6,469 bases of DNA from Pseudomonadota bacterium (GCA_002862965.1 PKCW01000064.1:1-6469), one strand, 5' to 3'; counted from the first letter of the stretch, positions 1-6,005 are shown. Translations and numbers: made by a program. Notes: generated by a model not told the origin, from the sequence alone.

Positions 1-1
1 C

Positions 2-184
2 ATCAACCGCTCGGGAACCCGGCGCGAGGAGTTCCTCATCCCGCAGGAAGAAATGCAGAAGATCTGGATACTGCGCAAGCTCCTGCACTCCATGGACGAA
101 CTCGCCGCCATCGAGTTTTTGCTCGATCGCATGAAAAACACCAAGACCAACGGCGAATTTTTCGACACCATGAAGCGGGGTTGA
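2..184 (+). CDS. rho: Transcription termination factor Rho, C-terminal fragment
   Basis: The window opens inside a gene whose last 60 codons read [11 protein letters not shown], then [15 protein letters not shown], then [15 protein letters not shown] and a TGA stop. This is the highly conserved C-terminus of Rho, the hexameric RNA-dependent ATPase/helicase that ends transcription of untranslated RNA. The visible part is the end of the RecA-like motor domain. The catalytic P-loop and the RNA-binding domain lie upstream, outside the window. The stop lies only 4 nt before the next gene on the same strand, so the two are probably co-transcribed. Identification rests on direct resemblance to the remembered E. 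coli and Pseudomonas Rho C-termini and is secure. Whether the upstream part of the gene is intact cannot be seen. Confidence 0.96.
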   Translation: MNRSGTRREEFLIPQEEMQKIWILRKLLHSMDELAAIEFLLDRMKNTKTNGEFFDTMKRG

Positions 185-188
185 ACGC

Positions 189-854
189 GTGAGTCGCAAG
201 ACGCTGACGATGGATGACCGACTCGGCGCCTATCTCTGCGGATTCGGCGTGCGCGAACCGGACATCGCCCGCGCCCTGCGCGAGGAAACCGCGCGCCTCC
301 CCGAAGCCAACATGCAGATCGCGCCGGAACAGGGTCAGTTCCTGGACTTCCTGATCCGCAGCCTGGGCGTGCGGCGCAGCCTCGAGATCGGCGTCTATAC
401 AGGCTATAGCGCCCTCATCACGGCACTGGCCCTGCCGGAGAACGGCGAACTCGTCGCATGCGACATCAGCGCGGAATGGACGGCGATCGCCCGGCGCTAC
501 TGGCAGCAAGCCGATGTTGCCGATCGCATCCGCCTGCACCTTCGGCCCGCGCTGGAAACCCTGCACGCGCTGATCGATGCCGGGGAATCGGGCCGATTCG
601 ACTTCGCCTTCATCGACGCAGACAAGACCGGGTATGCCGCCTATTTCGAGGCCTGCCTGAAACTGCTGCGGCCGGGCGGCGTCATCGCGGTGGACAACAC
701 CTTGTGGTCCGGCCATGTGGCGGACCCTGCGATCACCGATGAAGATACGGTCGCCTTGCGGGCTTTCAACGCCGCGCGGCGCAGCGACGAGCGCATCGAC
801 CTGTGCCTGTTGCCCGTGGCAGACGGCCTCTCGCTGGCCCGAAAAAGGGCCTGA
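189..854 (+). CDS. Class I SAM-dependent O-methyltransferase (caffeoyl-CoA/catechol OMT-like family)
   Basis: A 221-residue cytosolic protein of the O-methyltransferase family 3 type (caffeoyl-CoA and catechol OMT-like), usual length about 215-225. The SAM-binding motif I is LEIGVYTGYS (65-74), with an acidic residue for the ribose at D92 (ACDIS). The metal-binding, catalytic region is FIDADK (141-146), then VDN (168-170), giving D143, D169 and N170 as likely divalent-metal ligands. RPGG (161-164) is the usual turn before that strand. All key residues are present, so the enzyme is probably active. It likely methylates a hydroxyl of a small catechol-like or hydroxylated molecule, but the substrate cannot be read from the sequence. 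The start is GTG, 4 nt after the rho stop; an in-frame ATG at 210 would remove seven residues and has no clear ribosome-binding site. Probably co-transcribed, perhaps translationally coupled, with rho. Confidence 0.9.
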   Translation: MSRKTLTMDDRLGAYLCGFGVREPDIARALREETARLPEANMQIAPEQGQFLDFLIRSLGVRRSLEIGVYTGYSALITALALPENGELVACDISAEWTAIARRYWQQADVADRIRLHLRPALETLHALIDAGESGRFDFAFIDADKTGYAAYFEACLKLLRPGGVIAVDNTLWSGHVADPAITDEDTVALRAFNAARRSDERIDLCLLPVADGLSLARKRA

Positions 855-897
855 ACCGCGAGCTTTGCCCTTGGGCAGACGAGATCCATGTGCGTGA

Positions 898-917
898 CGC
901 GCCGGCATCCCGGCACG
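898..917. terminator. Possible hairpin between convergent genes
   Basis: GCCGG (901-905) pairs with CCGGC (910-914) around a CATC loop. The stem gains two more pairs (898-899 with 916-917) beyond a C/A mismatch. It lies in the 77-bp gap between the convergent methyltransferase and outer-membrane protein genes, where a bidirectional terminator would be expected. There is no T-run on either side, so it is not a classical intrinsic terminator. It could be a barrier hairpin used with Rho, or chance in GC-rich DNA. Confidence 0.25.
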
Positions 918-931
918 CCTGATCGGCGGCG

Positions 932-1564
932 TCAGAATCCCAGACGCGCGCCGAACCGCCATTCGGACAGATCCTGGCCTTGCAGATCCTTTTCGTACTC
1001 GCCCGTCGTGTACGAAGCAGTCAATCCGAGGTTGGGCGACAGCCGATACAAGGCGCCCAGGGAATAGCGCAGCAGTCCGGAGGTGACCTCGTCCCGGCGA
1101 TTGTCCAGCGCGTTCTGCAAGACCTCGAATTCAAGCGCGAAAGCCTCCTGAATGCCCATCCGCAGCCCACCGCCCAGGCCATAGCCCTGCCAGAGGTCGG
1201 TCGCGAACAACTCGTCGTGGCGATGCAGGTAAGAGATGCCCCCGAACAGATCCATCGAGATGCCGGTCAATGGGGCGGTCAAGGTGTAGCGTCCGCCGAT
1301 TCCGGCAGACAGCGCGTCCAGCGGAAGACTGAAGTCCCCCAGGATCTCGCTGCGTGAACGGTATCCCGTGGTGAGGAAAAAATGGTCCCCCAAGGGCTGC
1401 GGCGAGACGACATCGGGGCTGGTATCACCGAGGCCATCGAAGCCCAGGTGCGCCTGGTAAGCGCGCTCCAGCACATCCGCCGAGAGAAAACCTGCGCCAT
1501 GGGCCTGCCCCATGCCCACCCCAAGCCCCAGCAGCAAAACGCCCACCGATCTGCTTTTTTTCAT
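932..1564 (-). CDS. Small outer-membrane beta-barrel protein (YfaZ/porin-like), secreted
   Basis: A 210-residue protein. It starts with a clear Sec signal peptide: MKKSR, a hydrophobic core VGVLLLGLGVGMG, and a probable cleavage in AHGAG near residues 23-24. The mature part of about 186 residues alternates polar and hydrophobic residues with many Gly and aromatic residues (for example LFGGISYLHRH, GYGLGGGLRMG, LRYSLGALYRL, GLTASYTTGEY). It ends in WRFGARLGF; a terminal Phe is the classic signal for Bam-mediated insertion into the outer membrane. The size suits an 8-stranded barrel. It loosely resembles YfaZ-type predicted outer-membrane proteins; its function is unknown. The ATG at 1564 was chosen because the signal peptide begins there and AGGGGGAAG lies about 8 nt upstream. 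An open frame continues upstream to 1639 but runs through a hairpin and adds a non-signal-like segment. Convergent with the methyltransferase gene. Confidence 0.8.
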   Translation of the reverse strand: MKKSRSVGVLLLGLGVGMGQAHGAGFLSADVLERAYQAHLGFDGLGDTSPDVVSPQPLGDHFFLTTGYRSRSEILGDFSLPLDALSAGIGGRYTLTAPLTGISMDLFGGISYLHRHDELFATDLWQGYGLGGGLRMGIQEAFALEFEVLQNALDNRRDEVTSGLLRYSLGALYRLSPNLGLTASYTTGEYEKDLQGQDLSEWRFGARLGF

Positions 1565-1572
1565 GGATTGCG

Positions 1573-1597
1573 CTTCCCCCTTCAACCTTCCCCCTTC
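1573..1597 (-). repeat. Tandem 11-bp purine-rich repeat in the leader of the barrel gene
   Basis: On the minus strand GAAGGGGGAAG occurs twice, at 1583-1573 and 1597-1587, with a 14-bp period. The copy nearer the gene is placed as the Shine-Dalgarno of the outer-membrane protein (start 1564). The second copy is a perfect duplicate 14 nt further upstream. It may be a duplicated ribosome-binding site, a binding site for a translational repressor, or a simple slippage product. Confidence 0.6.
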
Positions 1598-1630
1598 TGG
1601 AAAACCCAGCTTTGGCTGGCGTGCCAGAAG
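1594..1630 (-). terminator. Nested hairpin between DUF2905 gene and barrel gene, putative terminator/attenuator
   Basis: Outer arms CTTCTGG (1594-1600) and CCAGAAG (1624-1630) are perfect 7-bp inverted copies. Inside them CCAGC (1606-1610) and GCTGG (1615-1619) form a second 5-bp stem with a 4-nt loop. Read on the minus strand, the inner stem is followed by TTTT, as in a weak intrinsic terminator. It begins 31 nt after the DUF2905 stop and ends 29 nt before the barrel gene start, so it probably ends or attenuates transcription of the SelW-like/DUF2905 pair. The short inner stem and four Ts make it weak. Confidence 0.45.
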
Positions 1631-1661
1631 TCTACTCAAACCTGCCCGCGTGGGACACCCA

Positions 1662-1862
1662 TCAGCGCCGCGGATACCAGAGCACGAGGCCTGGCACCAG
1701 ACTCACGATCAAGCTCGTGGCCAACGGAACATAAACCGCGACGGTATCGCTGCGCCAGTAAAAGTCGCCCGGCAATCGGCCCAGCCGCAGACGCGTCGAC
1801 CATGGCCGGGAAACGCCGATCCCCACCAGCAGGAATCCGGCCATGATCAATCCACGCTGCAT
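1662..1862 (-). CDS. DUF2905 family small membrane protein
   Basis: A 66-residue protein with the layout of the DUF2905 family, which is typically 60-75 residues. An N-terminal membrane helix (about 3-18, GLIMAGFLLVGIGV) is followed by the family signature LGRLPGD (27-33). A short polar stretch (FYWRSDT) leads into a second membrane helix (about 41-63, VAVYVPLATSLIVSLVPGLVLW). The protein ends YPRR, suggesting a positive-inside cytoplasmic tail. It should sit in the inner membrane. No biochemical function is established for the family to my knowledge. The ATG at 1862 lies 2 nt after the stop of the SelW-like gene, so the two form a tight pair with probable translational coupling. A TTG at 1868 would overlap the upstream stop and is less likely. 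Confidence 0.88.
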   Translation of the reverse strand: MQRGLIMAGFLLVGIGVSRPWSTRLRLGRLPGDFYWRSDTVAVYVPLATSLIVSLVPGLVLWYPRR

Positions 1863-1864
1863 GT

Positions 1865-2152
1865 TCAATGCGCCTGCCCGCGGTCGATGTGTCCCAGGTC
1901 GCGATCCGGATCGATGCGGTCCCGGACCCGTTGCTTGATCTCCCGGGCCTCCGGAAAACGACCCTCCCGGGCACGCGACCAGAGCAGTTCGTCATTCAGG
2001 TGAATCTCGAAAATGCCCCCCAAACCCGGCCGCAGGGCGACCTCCTTCACATCCTGCCCGAAAGTCATTAGCAACTCCTGCGCCAGCCAGGCCGCTCGCA
2101 ACAGCCATTGACACTGGGTGCAGTAGGCGATGACGATCCGGGTGTCTTGCAT
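1865..2152 (-). CDS. SelT/SelW/SelH (Rdx) family CxxC protein
   Basis: A 95-residue thioredoxin-like protein of the SelW/Rdx family. A beta strand TRIVIAY runs straight into the redox motif C11-T-Q-C14. This is the site where animal SelW carries Cys-x-x-Sec; here both positions are Cys. A helix WLLRAAWLAQELLMTF follows, then a strand EVALRPG, the family's GGIFEI segment (45-50), and HLNDELLWSRAREGRFPEAREIKQRVRDRI, the strand-helix end. Family length is about 85-100, so it appears complete. Members are thought to act in thiol redox chemistry; the partner is unknown. ATG at 2152 was chosen because the family strand begins there and AGGG (2161-2164) lies 8 nt upstream. A frame extension to 2221 adds an Arg-rich, non-family stretch. 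First gene of a two-gene unit with the DUF2905 gene, divergent from the PQQ dehydrogenase. Confidence 0.88.
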   Translation of the reverse strand: MQDTRIVIAYCTQCQWLLRAAWLAQELLMTFGQDVKEVALRPGLGGIFEIHLNDELLWSRAREGRFPEAREIKQRVRDRIDPDRDLGHIDRGQAH

Positions 2153-2192
2153 GTGCGCTACCCTGTTGCCTGGACGGCGACGCGCCCGCCGG

Positions 2193-2216
2193 ACGCGTTG
2201 AGACGCGTAGAGTATA
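2193..2216 (-). promoter_or_regulatory. Putative promoter of the SelW-like gene with a twin ACGCGT element
   Basis: On the minus strand TATACT (2216-2211) matches the sigma-70 -10 consensus at five of six positions. It sits about 60 nt upstream of the SelW-like start. No convincing -35 box is seen 16-18 nt further up. Two copies of the palindrome ACGCGT (2193-2198 and 2203-2208) are spaced exactly 10 bp apart, separated by TGAG, and lie where transcription would start. They could be an operator or a hairpin in the 5' leader. A weaker plus-strand box, TATAGC (2213-2218), overlaps and could serve the dehydrogenase gene. Confidence 0.35.
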
Positions 2217-2244
2217 GCCACATGACAGCGGCCCCGACGGAACT

Positions 2245-2248
2245 GGAG
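2245..2248 (+). promoter_or_regulatory. Ribosome-binding site deciding the start of the PQQ dehydrogenase gene
   Basis: GGAG lies 5 nt before the ATG at 2254. The competing in-frame ATG at 2314 would give a more ordinary signal peptide but has no comparable site. The upstream ATG is therefore preferred, giving an unusually long Arg-rich N-terminus. Confidence 0.6.
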
Positions 2249-2253
2249 TCATC

Positions 2254-3633
2254 ATGCACTTCCCGCGCGCAAGAGGCTCCCGAAGAGTGCAGCGCCGACT
2301 CGAGCGACCCAGAATGGCCGCCGGTCGTCGGGCCGGGCCAGGGGCCGCGCTGGTCATCGCGGCCCTGAGCCTGACCCCACCGGCTCGAGCCGCCACATGC
2401 CCACCCACGCCCGATACGCTGTCGCTGCCCGCCGGATGGTGCGCACAGGTCTTTGCGCACGGCCTCGGCGCGGCGCGTCATCTGGCGGTCGGCCCGGGCG
2501 GCACCGTCTACCTCATCACCGACGGTCCAGCGCGCACGGCTGAACCGCCCTTCCCGGCGGTGGACGGCCGTGGACCGATCATCGCGCTGCAGGACCGGGA
2601 CGGCGATGGCCGTGCCGATGCGGGATTTCGTTTCGGCGCAACCGGCGGCACCGGTCTGGCCCTGACCGGAACCGCCCTGTTCATTGGCGAAAACCTTCGC
2701 GTCCTCCGCTATGCCTTGGACCGCCAAAGCGGATGGCCGGTCGGGTCGGCTGCGGTCGTGGTCAGCGGATTTCCTGATCAGCGTCAGCATGCCGCCAAAT
2801 CCATCGCGCTCGACGGCCGGGGAGGACTCTATGTGAACGTGGGCGCGCCCTCGAACGCCTGCCAAGAGGTGGATCGCAGACCTGGTTCGCCCGGCCTGGA
2901 TCCCTGCCCGGAACGAGACGCACAAGCCGGGATCTGGCGCTACGAGGCGACCCGGACCGGACAGCGCCATCCCGCCGACGGGACGGCGCAGGCACGCGGC
3001 GTTCGCAATGCGCTCGCCCTGGCCTGGCGCAAGACCGATGAGACGCTCTACGCCCTCCAGCACGGCCGCGATCAACTCGGCGGCCTCTGGCCGGCATACT
3101 TCGACGCACAGGCCAACGCCGAAAAGCCGGCCGAGGAATTGCTGCGTCTCGCTCCAGGCAGCGATTTCGGGTGGCCATACTGCTATTTCGACCCGGCTCT
3201 GGACCAGCGCGTCCTGGCCCCGGAATATGGCGGAGACGGCCGTCGTGTCGGCCGCTGCGGCGCGTACCCGCGGCCCCTGCTCGCGCTCCCGGCACATCTG
3301 GCCCCCAACGCCCTCGCCTTCGATGACGATGAGCGCCTGCCGCCGCCCTATCGCGGCGGCGCGCTGGTCGCGCTGCATGGATCGTGGAACCGTGCGCCCC
3401 TGCCTCAGGCCGGTTACGCCATCGCGTTCGTGCCGTTCACGCGGCAGGGCGCGGCCGGGTCCAGCCGCACATTCGCGGGGGAATTCGCCGGTCGCGATCC
3501 GATCCGCGATCCCGGCGCCGCCCGCTACCGGCCCGGCGGGGTGGCCATTGGCCCCGACGGCGCGGTCTATGTCGGCGACTCCCGGCAGGGCCGCATCTGG
3601 CGTCTGTGGGCGCCTCGCGCGGTGGCTGAATGA
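2254..3633 (+). CDS. Secreted PQQ-dependent sugar/aldose dehydrogenase, sorbosone dehydrogenase-like
   Basis: A 459-residue protein of the soluble glucose dehydrogenase/L-sorbosone dehydrogenase superfamily: six-bladed beta-propellers that oxidise sugars or aldehydes with PQQ and calcium. The secretion signal is the hydrophobic [10 protein letters not shown] (31-40) followed by PPARAA, with cleavage near 46-47. Seen motifs: an EF-hand-like DRDGDGRAD (114-122), a likely calcium site; H179 in [19 protein letters not shown], the probable catalytic base; [10 protein letters not shown] (249-258), with the R-N pair that contacts PQQ in the family; HGRDQL (270-275); GSDFGWPY (302-309); HGSWNR (375-380); and [17 protein letters not shown] near the end. 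Six cysteines in the mature part fit periplasmic disulphides. There is no CxxCH, so electrons must leave to a separate acceptor. The N-terminus before the hydrophobic core is about 30 residues and Arg-rich, which is long for Sec. The substrate is unknown. Divergent from the SelW-like gene. Confidence 0.87.
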   Translation: MHFPRARGSRRVQRRLERPRMAAGRRAGPGAALVIAALSLTPPARAATCPPTPDTLSLPAGWCAQVFAHGLGAARHLAVGPGGTVYLITDGPARTAEPPFPAVDGRGPIIALQDRDGDGRADAGFRFGATGGTGLALTGTALFIGENLRVLRYALDRQSGWPVGSAAVVVSGFPDQRQHAAKSIALDGRGGLYVNVGAPSNACQEVDRRPGSPGLDPCPERDAQAGIWRYEATRTGQRHPADGTAQARGVRNALALAWRKTDETLYALQHGRDQLGGLWPAYFDAQANAEKPAEELLRLAPGSDFGWPYCYFDPALDQRVLAPEYGGDGRRVGRCGAYPRPLLALPAHLAPNALAFDDDERLPPPYRGGALVALHGSWNRAPLPQAGYAIAFVPFTRQGAAGSSRTFAGEFAGRDPIRDPGAARYRPGGVAIGPDGAVYVGDSRQGRIWRLWAPRAVAE

Positions 3634-3811
3634 GCAGCGGGCTGGGCGCTGGCTCGATCGCGTTCGACTCCCCGGCGACCCTGCGCGGTATCGGGATGAG
3701 CATCGGGCCTGCTCGTGTCGGGCGTGCCTGCAATGCTCGCAGCGTGAAAAGGACTCCGTCGAGGCTGCGCATGCCGTCGACCACCACCCGATACCGCCGG
3801 GCAAAGCGCCC
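3634..3811. other. Intergenic region between PQQ dehydrogenase and cca, no gene seen
   Basis: 178 bp without a supportable gene. A 61-codon frame starting on the dehydrogenase stop (ATGA, 3630) is low-complexity, resembles nothing I know and overlaps the cca start; I do not call it. No good -10/-35 pair or T-tailed hairpin is visible. The frame of cca is open back through the region, but its translation there does not look like Cca sequence. Confidence 0.4.
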
Positions 3812-4957
3812 ATGAGCCGCCTGAAACAGGAACTCCCGCTGCAGACCTGCCTGGTCGGTGGCGCCGTCCGCGACGCGCTGCTCGGTCTGCCGGTACATGA
3901 ACGCGACCATGTGGTCCTCGGCGCAACCCCAGAGCAGATGCGCGCCCACGGCTTCCGGCAGGTCGGGCGTGATTTCCCGGTGTTCCTGCATCCCGCGACC
4001 GGCGAGGAATACGCCCTCGCCCGCACCGAACGCAAAAGCGGCCCGGGTCACCACGGCTTCATGGTTCATGCCGAACCGGACGTGACGCTGGAAGACGACT
4101 TGCGCCGACGCGACCTCACCATCAATGCCATGGCACGCGCCGCCGACGGCACACTGATCGATCCCTTTGGTGGCCAGCGCGATCTGGCGGCGCGCCTGCT
4201 GCGGCATGTTTCTCCCGCCTTCGTGGAAGACCCGCTGCGCGTGCTGCGCGTCGCGCGTTTCGCCGCCCGCCTGGCGCCGCTGGGTTTTGCGGTTGCGCCC
4301 GAAACCCTGTCGCTGATGCGCCGGATGGTCGCCACGGGGATGCTGGCTGAACTGCCGCCCGAGCGAATCTGGCGGGAATGGGAGAAAGCCCTGGAACAGG
4401 CGGCGCCCGGGATGTTTTTCGAGGTCCTGCAGGGCTGCGGGGCGCATGCGGTGCTGTGGCCCGAACTGCCTTGGCCCGCGCAGGGGCAGCCGCTCTGGCG
4501 GCGCTTTCTCGACCGTCTGGCGGCCGATGACCCCCGCCCGACGGTGCGCTATGCCGGCCTGTGGCATGCCGCCGCCGCAGGGCCGGCCGCCCACGGCGCA
4601 GTCGCCGCGCGGCACCGCGTCCCGGCTCGCTTCGCCGATCTGGCCGCTCTGGCGCTGGGACCGGGGGCGTCGCTGCCGGCGGGAAACGATCCGGAACCCT
4701 GGCTCGCCTTTCTGGAGCGTTGCGACGCGCTGCGTCGGCCCGCCCGGCTGATGGAATTCATCGACTTGCTCCGGGCATGGGAAGACTTTACCGATGCGAC
4801 CCTACGCCGCGCGGACCGTCTGGGTACCGCCTTGGCAGCAGTCCAGACGGTCATCAGCGAACCGCTGCGCAAAGCGGGCCTCACGGGCCCGGCGTTGGGG
4901 CAGGCCCTGCGTCACGCCCGGCTGCAATCGGTGCGAAGGGTTCTTGCCGAGGGCTGA
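3812..4957 (+). CDS. cca: CCA-adding enzyme (tRNA nucleotidyltransferase), HD domain apparently degenerate
   Basis: A 381-residue cytosolic enzyme that builds or repairs the 3'-CCA end of tRNAs using CTP and ATP. The N-terminal class II nucleotidyltransferase half closely follows E. coli Cca: [12 protein letters not shown] (14-25), HERD (29-32) at the metal site, [11 protein letters not shown] (51-61), [13 protein letters not shown] (65-77), [14 protein letters not shown] (95-108), DPFGGQRDL (117-125), and [23 protein letters not shown] (131-153). E30 replaces the first Asp of the usual DxD; D32 is kept. The E. coli protein is about 412 residues and its C-terminal half carries an HD phosphohydrolase domain. 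Here the aligned site reads [12 protein letters not shown] (246-257) instead of a CHDLGKG-type motif, and the later His-rich segments are shortened or replaced. CCA addition should persist, but phosphatase/phosphodiesterase activity is probably lost. ATG 3812 has only a weak upstream site; it lies close to the conserved core. Confidence 0.93.
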   Translation: MSRLKQELPLQTCLVGGAVRDALLGLPVHERDHVVLGATPEQMRAHGFRQVGRDFPVFLHPATGEEYALARTERKSGPGHHGFMVHAEPDVTLEDDLRRRDLTINAMARAADGTLIDPFGGQRDLAARLLRHVSPAFVEDPLRVLRVARFAARLAPLGFAVAPETLSLMRRMVATGMLAELPPERIWREWEKALEQAAPGMFFEVLQGCGAHAVLWPELPWPAQGQPLWRRFLDRLAADDPRPTVRYAGLWHAAAAGPAAHGAVAARHRVPARFADLAALALGPGASLPAGNDPEPWLAFLERCDALRRPARLMEFIDLLRAWEDFTDATLRRADRLGTALAAVQTVISEPLRKAGLTGPALGQALRHARLQSVRRVLAEG

Positions 4958-4977
4958 TCCTGGCTGCACCCGCCCCA

Positions 4978-5032
4978 GGTCGGCGCCGCACGACACCCCG
5001 CCCGCCCGGGATGGCGAGGGCGCGCGCCGACC
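4978..5032. repeat. 9-bp inverted repeat upstream of uppP
   Basis: GGTCGGCGC (4978-4986) and GCGCCGACC (5024-5032) are perfect inverted copies. Between them CGCCC (4999-5003) and GGGCG (5018-5022) can form an inner stem. The structure fills most of the 112-bp gap between cca and uppP. Being GC-rich and without a T-run, it could be a 3' stabilising or Rho-associated hairpin for cca, or an operator lying where the -35 region of the putative uppP promoter would be. Confidence 0.4.
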
Positions 5033-5034
5033 CG

Positions 5035-5040
5035 CATAAT
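5035..5040 (+). promoter_or_regulatory. Candidate -10 box for uppP
   Basis: CATAAT matches the -10 consensus at five of six positions, in an otherwise GC-rich gap, 29 nt before the uppP start. The hexamer 17 nt upstream, TGGCGA (5012-5017), matches TTGACA at only three positions, so any promoter would be weak or activator-dependent. Confidence 0.3.
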
Positions 5041-5069
5041 GGCCGCCGTTCACTTGCTGGAGCTTTCGC

Positions 5070-5858
5070 ATGTCGGCCTACCTTGCGGCACTGATCCTGG
5101 GCATCATCGAAGGCCTGACCGAATTCCTCCCGGTTTCCAGCACCGGGCATCTGATCCTCGCCGCCGAACTCATGGGCGTGCACGATGAGAAGGGCAAGCT
5201 GTTCGAGGTCGTGATCCAGCTCGGCGCCATCCTGGCCATATGCTGGGAGTATCGCGCGCGGCTCGGCGCGATCATCCGCGGCTTGCCGAACGATCCTGCG
5301 GCGCAACGCTTTGCGACCAACGTCCTGATCGCCTTTCTGCCGGCCGCGGTGCTGGGCGCGCTGTTCATTGGGCCGATCAAGTCGGTCCTGTTCCAGACGC
5401 CCATCGTGGCGGCCGCCTGGATCCTGGGTGGCGTGTTCATCCTCTGGACCGAACGGCGCACGCACGTCGTGCGCGTCCACCGTGTGGAGGAGATGCGCGC
5501 CCGCGACGCGCTCAAGGTGGGGCTGGCCCAGACCGTGGCGCTCATTCCCGGCGTGTCACGCTCGGGCGCCACCATCATCGGCGGGCTCTGGTTCGGCCTC
5601 TCGCGCCAGGCGGCGACGGAATTCTCCTTCTTCCTCGCCATCCCCACCATGTTTGCCGCAACCCTCTACGACCTCTACAAACATGGCGACCTGCTCGGCG
5701 CCGCCGATCTGGGGCCGTTTGCAGTGGGTTTCCTGGCGGCCTTCGCCAGTGCCTTCGTCGCGGTGCGCGCCCTGTTGCGCTACATCCAGCACCACGACTT
5801 CACCCTGTTTGCCTGGTACCGCATCGGCTTCGGCCTGCTCATCCTGGTCTTGGCCTGA
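5070..5858 (+). CDS. uppP: Undecaprenyl-diphosphate phosphatase (UppP/BacA)
   Basis: A 262-residue inner-membrane enzyme that removes one phosphate from undecaprenyl diphosphate, recycling the lipid carrier for peptidoglycan and other wall polymers; extra copies give bacitracin resistance in known cases. Both family signatures are intact: [15 protein letters not shown] (14-28), with E14, E18 and H27, and PGVSRSGAT (160-168), with R164, matching the catalytic residues of E. coli Upp[13 protein letters not shown] (45-56) and [21 protein letters not shown] (178-198) are also conserved. Several hydrophobic membrane segments are visible (about 43-60, 83-100, 111-126, 186-202, 215-235, 247-261). 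Length is close to the usual 265-275, so it is complete. GGAG (5059-5062) lies 7 nt before the ATG. It follows cca in the same orientation but with a 112-bp structured gap, so it may have its own promoter. Confidence 0.97.
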   Translation: MSAYLAALILGIIEGLTEFLPVSSTGHLILAAELMGVHDEKGKLFEVVIQLGAILAICWEYRARLGAIIRGLPNDPAAQRFATNVLIAFLPAAVLGALFIGPIKSVLFQTPIVAAAWILGGVFILWTERRTHVVRVHRVEEMRARDALKVGLAQTVALIPGVSRSGATIIGGLWFGLSRQAATEFSFFLAIPTMFAATLYDLYKHGDLLGAADLGPFAVGFLAAFASAFVAVRALLRYIQHHDFTLFAWYRIGFGLLILVLA

Positions 5859-5934
5859 TGCCGGCGTCGCACCGACCGCTCACCACCGCGGGCGGCGCGC
5901 TGCGACTATCGGTCGCAGTCCACGCACGCCGGCA
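5859..5934 (+). repeat. Nested inverted repeats after uppP, possible terminator
   Basis: TGCCGGCGT (5859-5867), directly after the uppP stop, has a perfect inverted copy ACGCCGGCA at 5926-5934. Inside, CTGCGAC (5900-5906) and GTCGCAG (5912-5918) form a 7-bp stem with a 5-nt loop. The transcript could fold into a long stem capped by this hairpin. No T-run follows, so intrinsic termination is unlikely; RNA protection or Rho-assisted termination is possible. It occupies about half of the 157-bp gap before the cytochrome gene. Confidence 0.4.
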
Positions 5935-6005
5935 TTGTGCCAAGCTGATCCAGTCGCAGCGCACGCGCACCGGCCTCGGAGGGCGCTGCATTCCCTCGAA
6001 TCCAT

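Noticed and set aside
36..962. Minus-strand open frame of about 308 codons opposite rho and the methyltransferase
   Set aside because: Both plus-strand genes are unmistakable by motif; this frame is a compositional shadow.
1565..1639. 25-residue N-terminal extension of the outer-membrane protein
   Set aside because: It would bury the signal peptide internally and runs through the hairpin and the Shine-Dalgarno repeats.
1865..2152. Possible selenocysteine in the SelW-like protein
   Set aside because: The redox motif is CTQC with ordinary Cys codons and there is no in-frame TGA inside the gene.
2153..2221. 23-residue N-terminal extension of the SelW-like protein
   Set aside because: It is Arg-rich, not family-like, and overlaps the putative promoter; the ATG at 2152 has a good ribosome-binding site.
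3008..3811. Upstream extension of the cca frame into the dehydrogenase gene
   Set aside because: The extra residues are low-complexity and do not resemble Cca. The conserved core starts just after the ATG at 3812, so no fusion is inferred.
3630..3815. 61-codon plus-strand frame beginning on the dehydrogenase stop (ATGA)
   Set aside because: No family resemblance, biased composition, and overlap with the cca start. Stop-start overlap alone is weak evidence.
2158..4035. Very long minus-strand open frame (about 625 codons) opposite the PQQ dehydrogenase and the cca start
   Set aside because: Its translation is Arg/Gly/Ala-rich without a recognisable domain, and it lies opposite two genes with clear family motifs. 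Long antisense frames are common in GC-rich DNA.
3437..4615. Minus-strand frame of about 392 codons opposite cca
   Set aside because: No recognisable motif, and Cca motifs occupy the other strand throughout.
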